From Verrucosispora sp. WMMD573 (GTDB taxonomy: Bacteria; Actinomycetota; Actinomycetes; Mycobacteriales; Micromonosporaceae): a DNA stretch of 64,000 bases. Below the pieces are notes generated by a model. That model was not told where the DNA came from. It saw only the letters and a program-made list of their open reading frames with translations, and did no database searches. Positions within the stretch are counted from its first letter, which is position 1; every line of letters starts with the position of its first letter. A program made the translations under genes and the position numbers. The DNA lies in contig NZ_CP114901.1 in assembly GCF_027497175.1 (NCBI RefSeq), positions 4,030,001 to 4,094,000 on the forward strand, in the 5' to 3' direction. Below are positions 36,036 through 46,538 of the stretch, one piece after another.

Positions 36036-36482
36036 GTGCCGACTGAGCCTTTCCGGGTGGCCGCCGCCGTGTACGGCATTCTCCGTGACCGGGGCCGGGT
36101 GCTACTGATCCGCCGTGCGACGACCGGCTACCGGGACGGCCAGCTCAGTCTGCCGGCCGGACATCTTGACGGAGGTGAGGATGCGGTCACGGGCCTCGTA
36201 CGCGAGCTGCGGGAGGAACTCGGGATCGCCGCCGAGCCGCACAGCTGCCGTCTTGCGTTGCTCATGCACTCCGCGCCGGAACGCTCCGACGACAATGAAT
36301 ACTTCCATCTGTTCTTCGAGGTGGATCGCTGGACCGGCGAGCCGTTCATCGCGGAGCCCGGCAAATGTAGTGAGCTGCTCTGGGTGACGGCATCGGCACT
36401 GCCGCCGGACATCGCCGACTATGTGGCAGCGGCGTTGGCGGCGATCGGCCGAGGCGAAAGTCTGCTGTTGCGGGGATGGTGA
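36036..36482 (+). CDS. Nudix hydrolase
   Basis: Hydrolase of nucleoside-diphosphate-linked compounds, 148 residues. The Nudix box is complete: GHLDGGEDAVTGLVRELREELGI fits G-x5-E-x7-REL-x-EELG-I and carries the metal-binding glutamates. The start is a GTG at 36036. Substrate cannot be told from sequence. It is convergent with the RNA methyltransferase gene 23 bases downstream. Confidence 0.93.
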   Translation: MPTEPFRVAAAVYGILRDRGRVLLIRRATTGYRDGQLSLPAGHLDGGEDAVTGLVRELREELGIAAEPHSCRLALLMHSAPERSDDNEYFHLFFEVDRWTGEPFIAEPGKCSELLWVTASALPPDIADYVAAALAAIGRGESLLLRGW

Positions 36483-36505
36483 CGTCCACGTTGACCCGGC
36501 TTGTG

Positions 36506-37351
36506 CTATCGCCGGGCGGCGGCCCGCTGGCGTGCCGATTCGTACAGCACGACAGTCGCGGCGGTCGCCGCGTTCAGGGAGCTGGCGGACCCCAGCATGG
36601 GGATGCGGACGAGTTCGTCGCATGCCACGCGCCAGCCGGAGCTGAGACCGGTGGTCTCGTTGCCGATCAACGCCAGGGTGGGCCGGGTGAAGTCGTACTC
36701 GGCGGCGTCCAGCATGCCTCGCTCGTCGGTCCCCACGATGTTCATGCCGATGCCCTCGGCGCGGACGGCAGCGACCCAGGAAAGAACGGCCTGGTGGGAG
36801 GGCACCCGGACCACGGGCAGGGCGAACAGTGAGCCGGTGCTCGCCCGGACCGCCTTCGGGTCGTACACGTCGGCGGCGTGGCCGGTGACGATGACGCCGC
36901 CGGCACCGAAGGCGTCCGCCGACCGAATGAGGGTTCCGATGTTGCCGGGGCTGGTGGGCCGATCGAACACGACGGTGAGCATGGTCGGACCGACCGGGAT
37001 CCGGCATAGGTCGTCCGCCGGCAGCGCGACCACGGCCAGCAGCTCAGGAACCGTGTCCGCCTTACCTCCGAGCTCGTGCATCAGGTCACGTGAGACGGCG
37101 AACGTCTCGGCCCGGACCGTGTCCAGGGTCTCGCGTGCCCAGCCGGACAGGTGAGTTCCGGTGTCGTAGAGCAACTCCCGGATCTGCCAGCCCTGTGCGA
37201 CGGCCATCGTGATCGGGCGTACGCCCTGCACGAGGAACTCGCCGCGTCGCTGCCGCTTAGTCCGATTGCCGAGGAGAGCTCTCCACTGCTGGAACCGCGC
37301 GTTGCGGCCACTCACTCGCAGCACCACTGCCAACCTCGCCGCCCTCGACAT
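36506..37351 (-). CDS. TrmH/SpoU family RNA 2'-O-ribose methyltransferase
   Basis: S-adenosylmethionine-dependent enzyme of 281 residues that methylates ribose 2'-hydroxyls of tRNA or rRNA. An N-terminal substrate-binding part (FQQWRALLGNRTKRQRRGEFLVQGVRP) precedes the SPOUT knot with its three motifs: DRPTSPGNIGTLIRSADAFGA, LALIGNETTGLS and IPMLGSASSLNAATAATVVLYE. Start is uncertain; the ATG at 37351 was used, a GTG at 37315 is possible. Target RNA cannot be deduced. Confidence 0.9.
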   Translation of the reverse strand: MSRAARLAVVLRVSGRNARFQQWRALLGNRTKRQRRGEFLVQGVRPITMAVAQGWQIRELLYDTGTHLSGWARETLDTVRAETFAVSRDLMHELGGKADTVPELLAVVALPADDLCRIPVGPTMLTVVFDRPTSPGNIGTLIRSADAFGAGGVIVTGHAADVYDPKAVRASTGSLFALPVVRVPSHQAVLSWVAAVRAEGIGMNIVGTDERGMLDAAEYDFTRPTLALIGNETTGLSSGWRVACDELVRIPMLGSASSLNAATAATVVLYESARQRAAARR

Positions 37352-37644
37352 TGTCCACCCATGTCTACGCCACACTTGCACCGGCGGGTCCCCGTCTGGC
37401 CCCAGACTCAACCACCTCGCCCGGACCTGGTTCGGCCCGGCATCTCACCACGCACGACGGCCGCGCGTCGGATCGTGGCCGCAAGGTCGGACACGCCGGT
37501 CTCCGCCAAATTGGCGTGGTCCCTGCTCGCGCGGCCGGTCTGGTGGGAGCGATACCAGCGGGGCGAGAATCCGCACCGTCCGATCGCTACACTTCCCACC
37601 ACGGTCCGCCGCCGCCACAGAACCGGCGCGGCGATCAGATTCGG

Positions 37645-38484
37645 ATGGAGATGGCATTGACCCGCGACGAGGCCGCACCCGCCGGAATCGACCTCACCGT
37701 GCCCAGCGTGGCTCGGGTATACGACTACTTCCTCGGCGGCAAGGACAACTTCGAAGTCGACCGGAAAGTCGCCGAACACGCCCTACGAATCACCCCCGAC
37801 GGCCCCGCCGCCGGCCAAGCGAACCGAGCCTTCCTCCGCCGGGTGATCCGATTCCTCGCCACCAACGCCGGCATCGACCAGTTCCTCGACCTCGGATCAG
37901 GGCTACCCACCCAAGGCAACGTCCACGAAGTCGCCGCCGAACACAACCCGAACGCCCGCGTGGTCTACGTGGACAACGACCCGATCGTCCTGACCCACGG
38001 ACGGGCGCTACTCGCCTCCGAAGGCCGCGCCACAGTGATCCAGGCCGACATCCGGCAAACCCAGAACATCCTCAGCCACCCCGACGTCCACCAATTCCTC
38101 GACTTCAACCGACCCATCGGGCTGCTACTCTTCGCGATCCTGCACCACCTCGGCGACCACGAACAACCACAAGCCGTGTCAGCCGAACTGATCGACGCAC
38201 TACCACCACGCAGCTACGTGGCCATCTCACACTTCCGCGACCCCGGCGAACGCGACCCCGAAGGCTCCCGCAAAGCCCGCGAAGTCGAACGCGTCTTCAA
38301 CGAATCACTCGGCACCGGCCGCTGGCGCACCGACGAAGAAATCCTCTCCTTCACCAACGGACTGACGCTGCTGGAGCCGGGGCTGGTGCCGCTGGCCGAA
38401 TGGCGTCCGGATCCGGACACGCCCGCGCCGAAGCAGACCGACACCTACCACACCTTCGTCGGACTACTCGCCCACAAACCGTAG
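37645..38484 (+). CDS. S-adenosyl methyltransferase, DUF574 type
   Basis: Methyltransferase-fold protein of 279 residues, a family expanded in actinomycetes and mostly of unknown substrate. Diagnostic motifs are ARVYDYFLGGKDNFEVDR near the N-terminus, FLDLGSGLPTQGNVHEVA (AdoMet-binding loop, about residue 85), VVYVDNDPIVLTHGRALL and a C-terminal PGLVPLAEWRPD. The ATG at 37645 is used; 37651 is an alternative. Codons in this gene end in C far more often than in the flanks, including an unusually high use of GAA and CCC-type codons around 37730-38340. The 290 bases upstream show no other gene. A second member of the family is at 53988. Confidence 0.92.
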   Translation: MEMALTRDEAAPAGIDLTVPSVARVYDYFLGGKDNFEVDRKVAEHALRITPDGPAAGQANRAFLRRVIRFLATNAGIDQFLDLGSGLPTQGNVHEVAAEHNPNARVVYVDNDPIVLTHGRALLASEGRATVIQADIRQTQNILSHPDVHQFLDFNRPIGLLLFAILHHLGDHEQPQAVSAELIDALPPRSYVAISHFRDPGERDPEGSRKAREVERVFNESLGTGRWRTDEEILSFTNGLTLLEPGLVPLAEWRPDPDTPAPKQTDTYHTFVGLLAHKP

Positions 38485-38556
38485 ACGCGGCTGGACGAGG
38501 TAGCCGTCCGCCGTCCCAGCCTCTCCTGTTGGTGATCAACGGATCTACTCGGGGGA

Positions 38557-38913
38557 GTGATCTCCGTCGGCATCCGGCTCGCGGTGGTGGAGCCCCGTAT
38601 CGTGGCCGCCGGTCTCTTCGCCGGGAGTTTCGTGCCGCGCCTCATCGTCGAGCAGGCCCGGCAGGTCACCATCCCGCTGCACGTGCTGTTGCAATGGGAC
38701 GACGAAGGGAACGACCGACAGGCGGCCCTGGAACTGTTCGACGCCTTCGGCTCCAAAGAGAAGACGCTGCACGCCAACATGGGCGGACACACGGGCGTTC
38801 CCTGGTACGCGGGGGAGGACGCGGCCGGGTTCTTCGCCCGGCACCTGCGCCTCGGTGGCCGCGACACCCTTCAGTCGATAGATCCGGTCGATCGTCGATC
38901 GGCACGGGTCTGA
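38557..38913 (+). pseudogene. Remnant of an alpha/beta-hydrolase (dienelactone-hydrolase-like)
   Basis: Only the C-terminal part of an alpha/beta hydrolase is recognisable: GIRLAVVEPRIVAAGLFAG, VTIPLHVLLQWDDEGNDR and FDAFGSKEKTLHANMGGHTGVP, the last containing the family's catalytic-histidine region. The N-terminal half with the nucleophile elbow is missing and the preceding 70 bases show no homologous reading frame. Its 3' end overlaps the TetR gene by 43 bases on the opposite strand, again suggesting decay after a deletion. Confidence 0.7.
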
Positions 38914-39479
38914 AGGAGGTCGTCGACGCCGTGCAGGAATGTCTCGGACACCAGCGCGGGGTCGAAGAGGCAGCCGGCTGCCATGGCGCCGTCGCGGAGC
39001 ATGACGAAACGGCGCGCGGCGGGGTCCGCCGTGTCCGGGTGCACCTGCGTCATCAGCTTGCTGAGCGTGTCCAGGAACCATTGCCGGTGGGCGATGATCT
39101 CCCGGCGCACGGGATGTTCCGTGTCGGGATACTCGGCTGCCGCGTTCAGGAAGGCGCAGCCACGGAAGCCGGGGGCCTGGATGTTCTGGGCGATGGAGCC
39201 GGCAATGGCCAGGAGTGGGCCGACAGGTGATGAATTGTCGGCGATGGCCGCGTCGACAGTGCCGCGCTCCATCTCATGGATCTCACGCAGGTAGGCGAGG
39301 ATGAGGTCGTCCTTGCTCGGGAAGTGCCGGTAGAAGGTCGCCCGGGTCACCTTCGCCTCGGCGATGATCCGATCCACGCCGACGGAGTGGATGCCCTCCG
39401 AGTAGAAGATCCTGGTCGCCGTGGCGAGCAGCCGGAGGCGCGCCTCAGAGGGCCGAGTGTCGGGTTTGCCGCGCGTCAT
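38871..39479 (-). CDS. TetR family transcriptional regulator
   Basis: Repressor of 202 residues. The HTH region is LLATATRIFYSEGIHSVGVDRIIAEAKVTRATFYRHFPSKDDLI (about 17-60), followed by a helical ligand domain with the common FRGCAFLNAAAEYPD motif. ATG at 39479. Two identical-centre palindromes lie in the divergent promoter interval towards the membrane protein and flavoprotein genes at 39590 and 40152, so it most likely represses itself and that operon. The inducer is unknown. Confidence 0.94.
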   Translation of the reverse strand: MTRGKPDTRPSEARLRLLATATRIFYSEGIHSVGVDRIIAEAKVTRATFYRHFPSKDDLILAYLREIHEMERGTVDAAIADNSSPVGPLLAIAGSIAQNIQAPGFRGCAFLNAAAEYPDTEHPVRREIIAHRQWFLDTLSKLMTQVHPDTADPAARRFVMLRDGAMAAGCLFDPALVSETFLHGVDDLLQTRADRRSTGSID

Positions 39480-39496
39480 ACCCACCACTTTAGCGA

Positions 39497-39512
39497 ACAG
39501 AACGTTCGGTCT
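39497..39512. promoter_or_regulatory. TetR operator candidate 1
   Basis: ACAGAACGTTCGGTCT, a near copy of the site 50 bases downstream; the core GAACGTTC is a perfect palindrome. It is adjacent to the TetR start codon. Confidence 0.75.
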
Positions 39513-39546
39513 TGACGACCCGGGGCAGTCCTGGCATGCTTTAGAG

Positions 39547-39562
39547 ACAGAACGTTCGTTCT
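39547..39562. promoter_or_regulatory. TetR operator candidate 2
   Basis: ACAGAACGTTCGTTCT, containing AGAAC-GTTC-GTTCT with perfect arms. It lies 28 bases before the start of the divergent membrane protein gene. Confidence 0.78.
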
Positions 39563-39589
39563 CCCGCCTCTCCATTGAAAGGGTCACCC

Positions 39590-40150
39590 GTGACCACAAT
39601 CGCTGCTTCGCCCGGACTCTCCGAGGCTGCCTCCGCGCTGCGGCGGCTGTACTTCATCCGTTTCGCGTTCGCCATCGTGTGGGCGGGCGTGACGATCGCC
39701 GCCGCCCAGGAGATCGGTCCGCTCGCGGTGGCGCTGTTCGTGCTCTACCCGCTGTTCGACGTGGGCGCGGCCATCTACGATCTTCGTTCGTCAAGGGCCA
39801 CCGGCTCGCCGACCCTGCTGTACGTGAACATCGCGGTGAGCCTCATCGCGGCGGTCGGAGTGGGCGTCGCAGGCGCGTCCGGTGTTCCCGCTGTCCTGCG
39901 GGTCTGGGGTGCCTGGGCGATCGTCGCCGGTCTGGTCCAGTTGGTCGTTGGTGTCACCCGTCGGCGGATGGGCGGCCAGTGGCCGATGATCATCAGCGGC
40001 GGCATCTCGGTTCTGGCTGGTGGGTCCTTCATCGTCGCAGCCGCCGCGGATGACCCGTCATTGATCAATGCGGCTGGCTACGCCATTCCCGGCGCCATCT
40101 TCTTCCTCATCGCGGCCATCCGCCTCGGCCGTACCGCGAAGGACAGCTGA
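39590..40150 (+). CDS. Six-helix integral membrane protein
   Basis: Membrane protein of 186 residues with about six hydrophobic helices and little else, resembling the small DUF308/HdeD-like integral membrane group. The GTG at 39590 follows AAAGGG. It lies under the paired TetR operators and its stop is one base before the ATG of the flavoprotein, indicating one operon. Function unknown; co-regulation with a redox enzyme suggests a stress or detoxification role. Confidence 0.82.
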   Translation: MTTIAASPGLSEAASALRRLYFIRFAFAIVWAGVTIAAAQEIGPLAVALFVLYPLFDVGAAIYDLRSSRATGSPTLLYVNIAVSLIAAVGVGVAGASGVPAVLRVWGAWAIVAGLVQLVVGVTRRRMGGQWPMIISGGISVLAGGSFIVAAAADDPSLINAAGYAIPGAIFFLIAAIRLGRTAKDS

Positions 40151-40151
40151 G

Positions 40152-41573
<1,422 letters not shown>

Positions 41574-41693
41574 CGGCACGCCGCCTCCGACGGCTCGCAG
41601 CCGCCGGACGCGGTCACCGGTGCTCGGCCTGCTCGTCGTCCCGCAGGCCGGGCACTCCGGACCCACCCGGCGGCGTGGCCCGTACGATGGCTG

Positions 41694-41884
41694 GCGGTGC
41701 TGGTACGTCCCGCCCGGGTGGGCGGGGCGTCGTAAGAGGGAACCCGGTGTGAATCCGGGACTGCCCCGCAGCGGTGAGTGGGAACGACCGCCGTCAACAA
41801 AGCACTGGACCGTGAGGTCTGGGAAGCGACGGCCAGTAGGCGACCTGGTGTCATGCCCGCGAGTCCGAAGACCTGCCAGTGCTG
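41694..41884 (+). ncRNA. Cobalamin (B12) riboswitch
   Basis: The 5' leader of metE contains the conserved blocks of the cobalamin aptamer in order: AAGAGGGAACCCGGTGTGAA near 41734, CCCCGCAGCGGTGAG near 41764, a GGGAAGCGACGGCC block near 41821, and the B12-box AGTCCGAAGACCTGCC at about 41862-41877. The class is unambiguous; boundaries are approximate. B12 binding would switch off synthesis of the B12-independent methionine synthase when cobalamin is available. Confidence 0.95.
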
Positions 41885-41889
41885 CGCAC

Positions 41890-41914
41890 GCCGCCGGTGT
41901 GCGCCGCCGGCGGC
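41890..41914 (+). terminator. Expression-platform hairpin of the B12 riboswitch
   Basis: GCCGCCGG at 41890-41897 pairs with CCGGCGGC at 41907-41914 (9-base loop) directly after the B12 box. It probably is part of the platform that couples ligand binding to termination or start-site access, about 95 bases before the metE GTG. Confidence 0.55.
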
Positions 41915-42008
41915 CTCGCGGGAGGGCCAGGGCGGAAGCCGGTACCTGAGGCGTACCCGTCTTCCACCCTCCCGTGTCCGCCGGGCACTTCGAGGGAAGG
42001 AACCCCTG

Positions 42009-44246
42009 GTGAGTACCGCATTCGGGCAGAGCACCGTGCTCGGCTATCCACGCATCGGCGCCAATCGTGAACTCAAGAAGGCTGTCGAGGCGTACTGGGC
42101 CGGCAGCATCGACGCCGAGGCGCTGGCGAACATCGCCGCCGGCCTGCGGGTGCAGGCGTGGCGGACGCTCCGCGATGCCCGTCTCGACGCGATCCCGTCG
42201 AACACCTTCTCCTACTACGACCAGATGCTCGACACGGCGGTCGCTGTCGGCGCGGTTCCGACCCGGTTCAGCCGGCTCGGCCTGTCCGCGCTGGACACCT
42301 ACTTCGCCATGGCCCGCGGCGTCGACGCCGAGCCGGCGCTGGAGCTGACGAAGTGGTTCGACACCAACTACCACTACCTGGTGCCGGAGATCGCCCCGGA
42401 CACCGTCTTCGCCGCCGACCCGGCGAAGGCGCTGGACGAGTACGCCGAGGCACGCGACCTGGGCATCACCACCCGGCCGGTGTTCGTCGGACCAGCCACC
42501 TTCCTGCTGCTGGCGAAGGGAAACGATCCGTTCGCCCGCCTCGACGACCTGGTCCAGACGTACGCCCGGATTCTCGCCGCTCTGGCGGACGCGGGTGTCG
42601 ACTGGGTGCAACTGGACGAGCCTGCCTACGTCGTCGACCGTAGCTCCGCGGAGATCGATGCCCTCCGTCGCGCCTACACCCGACTCGGTGAACTCGCACA
42701 CCGACCACGGATCTTCGTGGCGACCTACTTCGGTGATCTCGGCGATGCGCTTCCGGCGCTGCTGGACACTCCGGTCGAAGCCGTCGGCGTGGATCTGGTC
42801 GCCGGACCGGGCAACCTGCACCGGCTCGCCGCCGCCGGCCCGCTGGGCGGCAGGACCATCGTCGCCGGCCTGGTCGACGGCCGTAACATCTGGCGTACCG
42901 ACCTGCGGGCCGCCGTGACGGCCGGCGCGACGGTCGCCGGGCTCGCCGATCACGTCGCCGTCTCCTCGTCCTGTTCGCTGCTGCACGTGCCGGTCGACGT
43001 GTCCGCCGAGACGCACCTCGACCCCCGGCTGTCCGAGCGGTTGGCGTTCGCCCGACAGAAGGTCGACGAGATCGTCGTGCTCGGCCGCGCGCTGCGCGAC
43101 GGCACCACCGCGCTACCCGCGCCGTTGCCGCCCACCCCGGCAGCCTGGCGCCACGACGACGTGCGCGGCCGACTGGCCGCGCTGCGCCGCACCGACCGGC
43201 AGCGTGGTGAGTACCCCAACCGGGCCACCCGCCAGCAGGAAAGACTGGGGCTGCCGGAGTTGCCGACGACCACGATCGGGTCGTTCCCGCAGACCGCCGA
43301 ACTGCGCAAGGCCCGTGCCGCGCACCGGGCCGGCAGCCTCGACGACGCCGGCTACGCGTCCCGGATGCGCACGGAGGTGGAGCAGGTCATCCGGTTGCAG
43401 GAACGGCTGAGTCTGGACGTGCTCGTGCACGGGGAACCGGAACGCAACGACATGGTGCAGTACTTCGGCGAGCAACTCGACGGCTTCGCCGCCACGCGGC
43501 ACGGCTGGGTGCAGTCCTACGGCTCCCGCTGCGTACGCCCGCCGATCATCTACGGCGACGTGTCCCGCAAGGCTCCGATGACCGTCGAGTGGTCCACCTA
43601 CGCGCAGTCGCTGACCAGCAAGCCGGTCAAGGGCATGCTCACCGGCCCGGTCACCATCCTGGCCTGGTCGTTCGTCCGTACCGATCAGCCCCTCGCGGAC
43701 ACCGCCGACCAGGTGGCGCTGGCCCTGCGTGACGAGTGCCGCGACCTGGAGTCCGCCGGAATCCGGGTCATCCAGGTCGATGAGCCGGCGCTACGGGAGA
43801 CGCTGCCGCTGCGCAAGGCCGACCAGAAGGCGTACCTGGACTGGGCCGTCGGAGCGTTTCGGCTGGCCACCTGCGGCGTTGCCGACGACACCCAGATCCA
43901 CACGCACCTGTGCTACTCGGAATTCGGTGAGGTGATCCACGCCATCGACGCTCTCGACGCCGACGTCACCAGCATTGAGGCGTCACGGTCCAAGATGGAG
44001 GTCCTCGACGACCTGGCCGCGATCGGCTACGGCCGGGGTGTCGGACCCGGGGTGTGGGACATCCATTCGCCCCGGGTGCCGTCGCGCGACGAGGTGATCG
44101 AGGCACTGCGCCGGGCGGTCGCGGCCGTGCCGGCCCGCCGGTTGTGGGTGAATCCGGACTGCGGCCTCAAGACGCGCGACTATCCGGAGGTGGAGGCGTC
44201 CCTGCGGCACCTGGTCGCCGCCGCCGCCGAGGTACGCGGGAACTGA
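42009..44246 (+). CDS. metE: Cobalamin-independent methionine synthase
   Basis: Transfers a methyl group from 5-methyltetrahydropteroyltri-L-glutamate to homocysteine, the last step of methionine synthesis, in the cytoplasm. 745 residues, the normal length, with the duplicated-barrel layout: an N-terminal domain from [20 protein letters not shown] and a C-terminal catalytic domain from [14 protein letters not shown]. Zinc/homocysteine ligands are visible in [10 protein letters not shown] and [15 protein letters not shown]. The GTG at 42009 follows GGGAAGGA. A B12 riboswitch in the leader controls it. Confidence 0.98.
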   Translation: MSTAFGQSTVLGYPRIGANRELKKAVEAYWAGSIDAEALANIAAGLRVQAWRTLRDARLDAIPSNTFSYYDQMLDTAVAVGAVPTRFSRLGLSALDTYFAMARGVDAEPALELTKWFDTNYHYLVPEIAPDTVFAADPAKALDEYAEARDLGITTRPVFVGPATFLLLAKGNDPFARLDDLVQTYARILAALADAGVDWVQLDEPAYVVDRSSAEIDALRRAYTRLGELAHRPRIFVATYFGDLGDALPALLDTPVEAVGVDLVAGPGNLHRLAAAGPLGGRTIVAGLVDGRNIWRTDLRAAVTAGATVAGLADHVAVSSSCSLLHVPVDVSAETHLDPRLSERLAFARQKVDEIVVLGRALRDGTTALPAPLPPTPAAWRHDDVRGRLAALRRTDRQRGEYPNRATRQQERLGLPELPTTTIGSFPQTAELRKARAAHRAGSLDDAGYASRMRTEVEQVIRLQERLSLDVLVHGEPERNDMVQYFGEQLDGFAATRHGWVQSYGSRCVRPPIIYGDVSRKAPMTVEWSTYAQSLTSKPVKGMLTGPVTILAWSFVRTDQPLADTADQVALALRDECRDLESAGIRVIQVDEPALRETLPLRKADQKAYLDWAVGAFRLATCGVADDTQIHTHLCYSEFGEVIHAIDALDADVTSIEASRSKMEVLDDLAAIGYGRGVGPGVWDIHSPRVPSRDEVIEALRRAVAAVPARRLWVNPDCGLKTRDYPEVEASLRHLVAAAAEVRGN

Positions 44247-44473
44247 TCGCACCGAGCCGGGCGGTACCGACCACACACCGCCGCCCGGCTCGTGGTCGGG
44301 TCGCCAGGTGTTCTGGCTGAGTTGGCCGTTGGGGCCGATGCCCCGAGCACGCGCTGCTGACCGCCGATATCGCAGACCCGGCCGCACCACCTTTCACCCG
44401 GCCCGCCGACGGTGGCGTTCGTGCTGTTGGTTTTCTACGATGGGCCATCGTCCCATTCGGGGAGATGGATGCC

Positions 44474-45316
44474 ATGGGTGACCGGATCTTGGCAGGCAAG
44501 ACCGTCGTGATCACCGGGGCCAGTGCGGGTATCGGCGCCGAGGCCGCCCGCCGGTTGGCGTGTCTGGGGGCGTCCGTGGTGGTGGTGGGCCGGTCGCCCG
44601 AGAAGACCGCCGCCGTCGCGCGCCAGGTGGGCGCCGAGCCGCTGGTGGCCGACTTCACCCGGCTGTCGGACGTACGCCGGCTCGCCGACACGCTCCTGAG
44701 TCGATACCCCCGGATCGACGTGCTGGCCAACAATGCCGGCGTCGTGCTGACCAGGCGGAGTCGTACCGAGGACGGTCATGATGTGATGTTCCAGGTCAAC
44801 TACCTGGCCCCGTTCCTGCTCACCAACCTGCTGTTGGGCCGGTTGACCGCCGGCGGGCGGGCGCGCGTCATCACCACCTCCAGCAAGGGCCACCGGTTCG
44901 GCAGCGTCGATCTCGACGATCTCGAAGGTGCCGGCAAACGGTCCGAGCTGCTGCGGTACGGGATGACGAAGCGGCAGAACATCCTGTTCACCCGCGAGTT
45001 GGCCCGTCGTACCCGGGGCAGCGGGCTGACCGCGATGGCGTTCCACCCGGGGGTGATCGCCGCCACCGACATCAACCGGGAGGCCCCGCTGGTCGCTGCG
45101 CTGGTCCGGTACCGCCTGCTGGGCGGTCTGTCCACCCTCGCTGAGGGCGCCGAACCGCTGGTTCACCTGGCCACGATCCCTGATCCGGAGGCGGTCAACG
45201 GTGGTTACTTCCACCGTCTCAGACCGGACGGGCCGGTCCACCGGCAGGCCACGGACGACCAGTTGGCCACCCGACTGTGGGAGCGGACGACCGAGCTGCT
45301 CGGTGCGCCTGTGTGA
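44474..45316 (+). CDS. Short-chain dehydrogenase/reductase
   Basis: NAD(P)-dependent oxidoreductase of 280 residues. Cofactor loop TGASAGIGAEAARRLA (TGxxxGIG), NNAG at about 90, catalytic Ser in TTSSKGH and catalytic Tyr-x3-Lys in YGMTKRQN. The pattern of the C-terminus (FHPGVIAATDI) is that of retinol-dehydrogenase-like SDRs. The ATG at 44474 is taken because GGGGAG lies nine bases ahead; an upstream ATG at 44465 has no room for a ribosome-binding site. Substrate unknown. Confidence 0.92.
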   Translation: MGDRILAGKTVVITGASAGIGAEAARRLACLGASVVVVGRSPEKTAAVARQVGAEPLVADFTRLSDVRRLADTLLSRYPRIDVLANNAGVVLTRRSRTEDGHDVMFQVNYLAPFLLTNLLLGRLTAGGRARVITTSSKGHRFGSVDLDDLEGAGKRSELLRYGMTKRQNILFTRELARRTRGSGLTAMAFHPGVIAATDINREAPLVAALVRYRLLGGLSTLAEGAEPLVHLATIPDPEAVNGGYFHRLRPDGPVHRQATDDQLATRLWERTTELLGAPV

Positions 45317-45372
45317 CGAACCGCCCTCGCTGACGGGCCGCCGGCCGGACGCGGCTTACGTAAGGTCGGGCC

Positions 45373-45915
45373 ATGAGCGTGGATTCCGAGGTGCGGCGCT
45401 GGCTGCGGCAGCGCGGGGCCGAGACCATCGCGCACCCCGGCGGCACTCTCTACGCCCATCTGTGCCGGGTCCACTACCGCCTCGCCGACCTGAGATGTGT
45501 GGTCGACGCGCAGCTGGCCGGTCTCGCGCATGCCGCCTACGGCACGGACGGCTTCGATGTGACGCTGCTCGACCGGGCCGATCGAGCCACACTCCGCAAC
45601 CTCATCGGTGATGACGCCGAGGCACTCGTCTACCTGTACGGGGCCTGCGACCGAAGGCGGACCTGGCGGCAGCTGGCGGAGACCGGTGTGGTCGTCGACC
45701 GGTTCACCAACCAGACCTGGCACCTGGAACCCGACCAGAGACAACCGTTCGTGGACCTCACCATCGTCAACGAACTGGATGTCGTGGAGCAGAATCCGGC
45801 CACTGCGGCCAGGTACGGCGACTACTTCCGCTCGCTGTTCGCGGCCTGGGCTCCGATCGCTTCCCCCCAGGTCACCGGCGAGGCGCGGCGGCTCCTCGGT
45901 GTCGCTCGGCCTTAG
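45373..45915 (+). CDS. DUF6817 domain protein
   Basis: Protein of 180 residues matching a family of uncharacterised proteins by its motifs AHPGGTLYAHLCRVH, GLAHAAYGTDGFD and VNELDVVEQ. The spaced histidines and aspartates suggest an HD-like metal site, but this is not established. ATG at 45373. Its last four bases overlap the MarR remnant on the opposite strand. Confidence 0.82.
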   Translation: MSVDSEVRRWLRQRGAETIAHPGGTLYAHLCRVHYRLADLRCVVDAQLAGLAHAAYGTDGFDVTLLDRADRATLRNLIGDDAEALVYLYGACDRRRTWRQLAETGVVVDRFTNQTWHLEPDQRQPFVDLTIVNELDVVEQNPATAARYGDYFRSLFAAWAPIASPQVTGEARRLLGVARP

Positions 45916-46070
45916 TCGCGCTGACTCTCCAGGTGGGCACGGACGCGATCGGAGATGTTGGCGAGCAGGTCGAGTTCCTCCTGACTGAGTGCGTCGATGA
46001 ACAGTCGGCAGACATGTTCGACATGCACGGGTGCCGCGTCTTCGATCAAGGCTACCGCAGAGTCAGCGAC
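45912..46070 (-). pseudogene. C-terminal remnant of a MarR regulator
   Basis: About 52 residues, VADSAVALIEDAAPVHVEHVCRLFIDALSQEELDLLANISDRVRAHLESQRD-like in pattern, match the end of MarR proteins (the AAPxHVExVRxLFxDxL helix and the final leucine-rich helix). The winged-helix part is absent and the upstream frame is unrelated sequence, so this is a truncated gene. An open frame continues to 46154 but the extra residues show no homology. Confidence 0.65.
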
Positions 46071-46104
46071 TGAGCAGCCCGGTACGGCAGCGACGGAGGT
46101 CGGT

Positions 46105-46524
46105 ATGAGCAGCGAAACGACGAAGGCGTACGAGGGGCGGTCGATCACGGTCACCTTCGAGGCCCGGCGTTGCCTGCACGCCGCCGAGTGCGTCCGCGGC
46201 CTGCCGGCGGTCTTCGACCCGGGTCAGCGCCCGTGGATCCGGCCCGACGGCGCCGAGGGCGAGCGCCTGGCCGAGGTGGTGCGGCGGTGTCCCTCCGGAG
46301 CGTTGCAGTACGAATTCGCAAACGGTGGTGCGGAGGCCCCGGACCGGCCGACGCAGATCAGGCGCGACTCCACCGGACAGTTGATCGTGCGCGGTGAGTT
46401 GAGAGTGGACACGCCGCAAGGCATGCGGGCGGAGACCAGGGCAGTTCTGTGCGGGTGCGGGCGGAGCCAACGGCAGCCGTACTGCGATCACGGCGGGCCC
46501 TGCGGGCAGACCCGGCTGGGCTGA
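46105..46524 (+). CDS. Ferredoxin-like + CDGSH iron-sulfur protein
   Basis: Protein of 139 residues joining two cluster-binding modules. The N-terminal half has a divergent 4Fe-4S mono-cluster pattern (CLHAAECVRGLPAVFDP ... VVRRCPSGALQYE). The C-terminal half has a CDGSH-type 2Fe-2S motif, CGCGRSQRQPYCDHG, where the usual CDGxH is changed to CDHG. The ATG at 46105 follows GGAGGT. Such fusions are small electron carriers of unknown partner. Confidence 0.87.
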   Translation: MSSETTKAYEGRSITVTFEARRCLHAAECVRGLPAVFDPGQRPWIRPDGAEGERLAEVVRRCPSGALQYEFANGGAEAPDRPTQIRRDSTGQLIVRGELRVDTPQGMRAETRAVLCGCGRSQRQPYCDHGGPCGQTRLG

Positions 46525-46538
46525 CCCGAAATCCGCGC

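Noticed and set aside
41694..41884. Considered a SAM or T-box element because it precedes a methionine gene
   Set aside because: The B12 box and the order of conserved cobalamin-aptamer blocks are unmistakable; no T-box or SAM motifs.
45912..46154. 80-codon minus-strand frame as an intact gene
   Set aside because: Only the C-terminal two thirds match MarR proteins, there is no ribosome-binding site, and the helix-turn-helix is missing; treated as a remnant.
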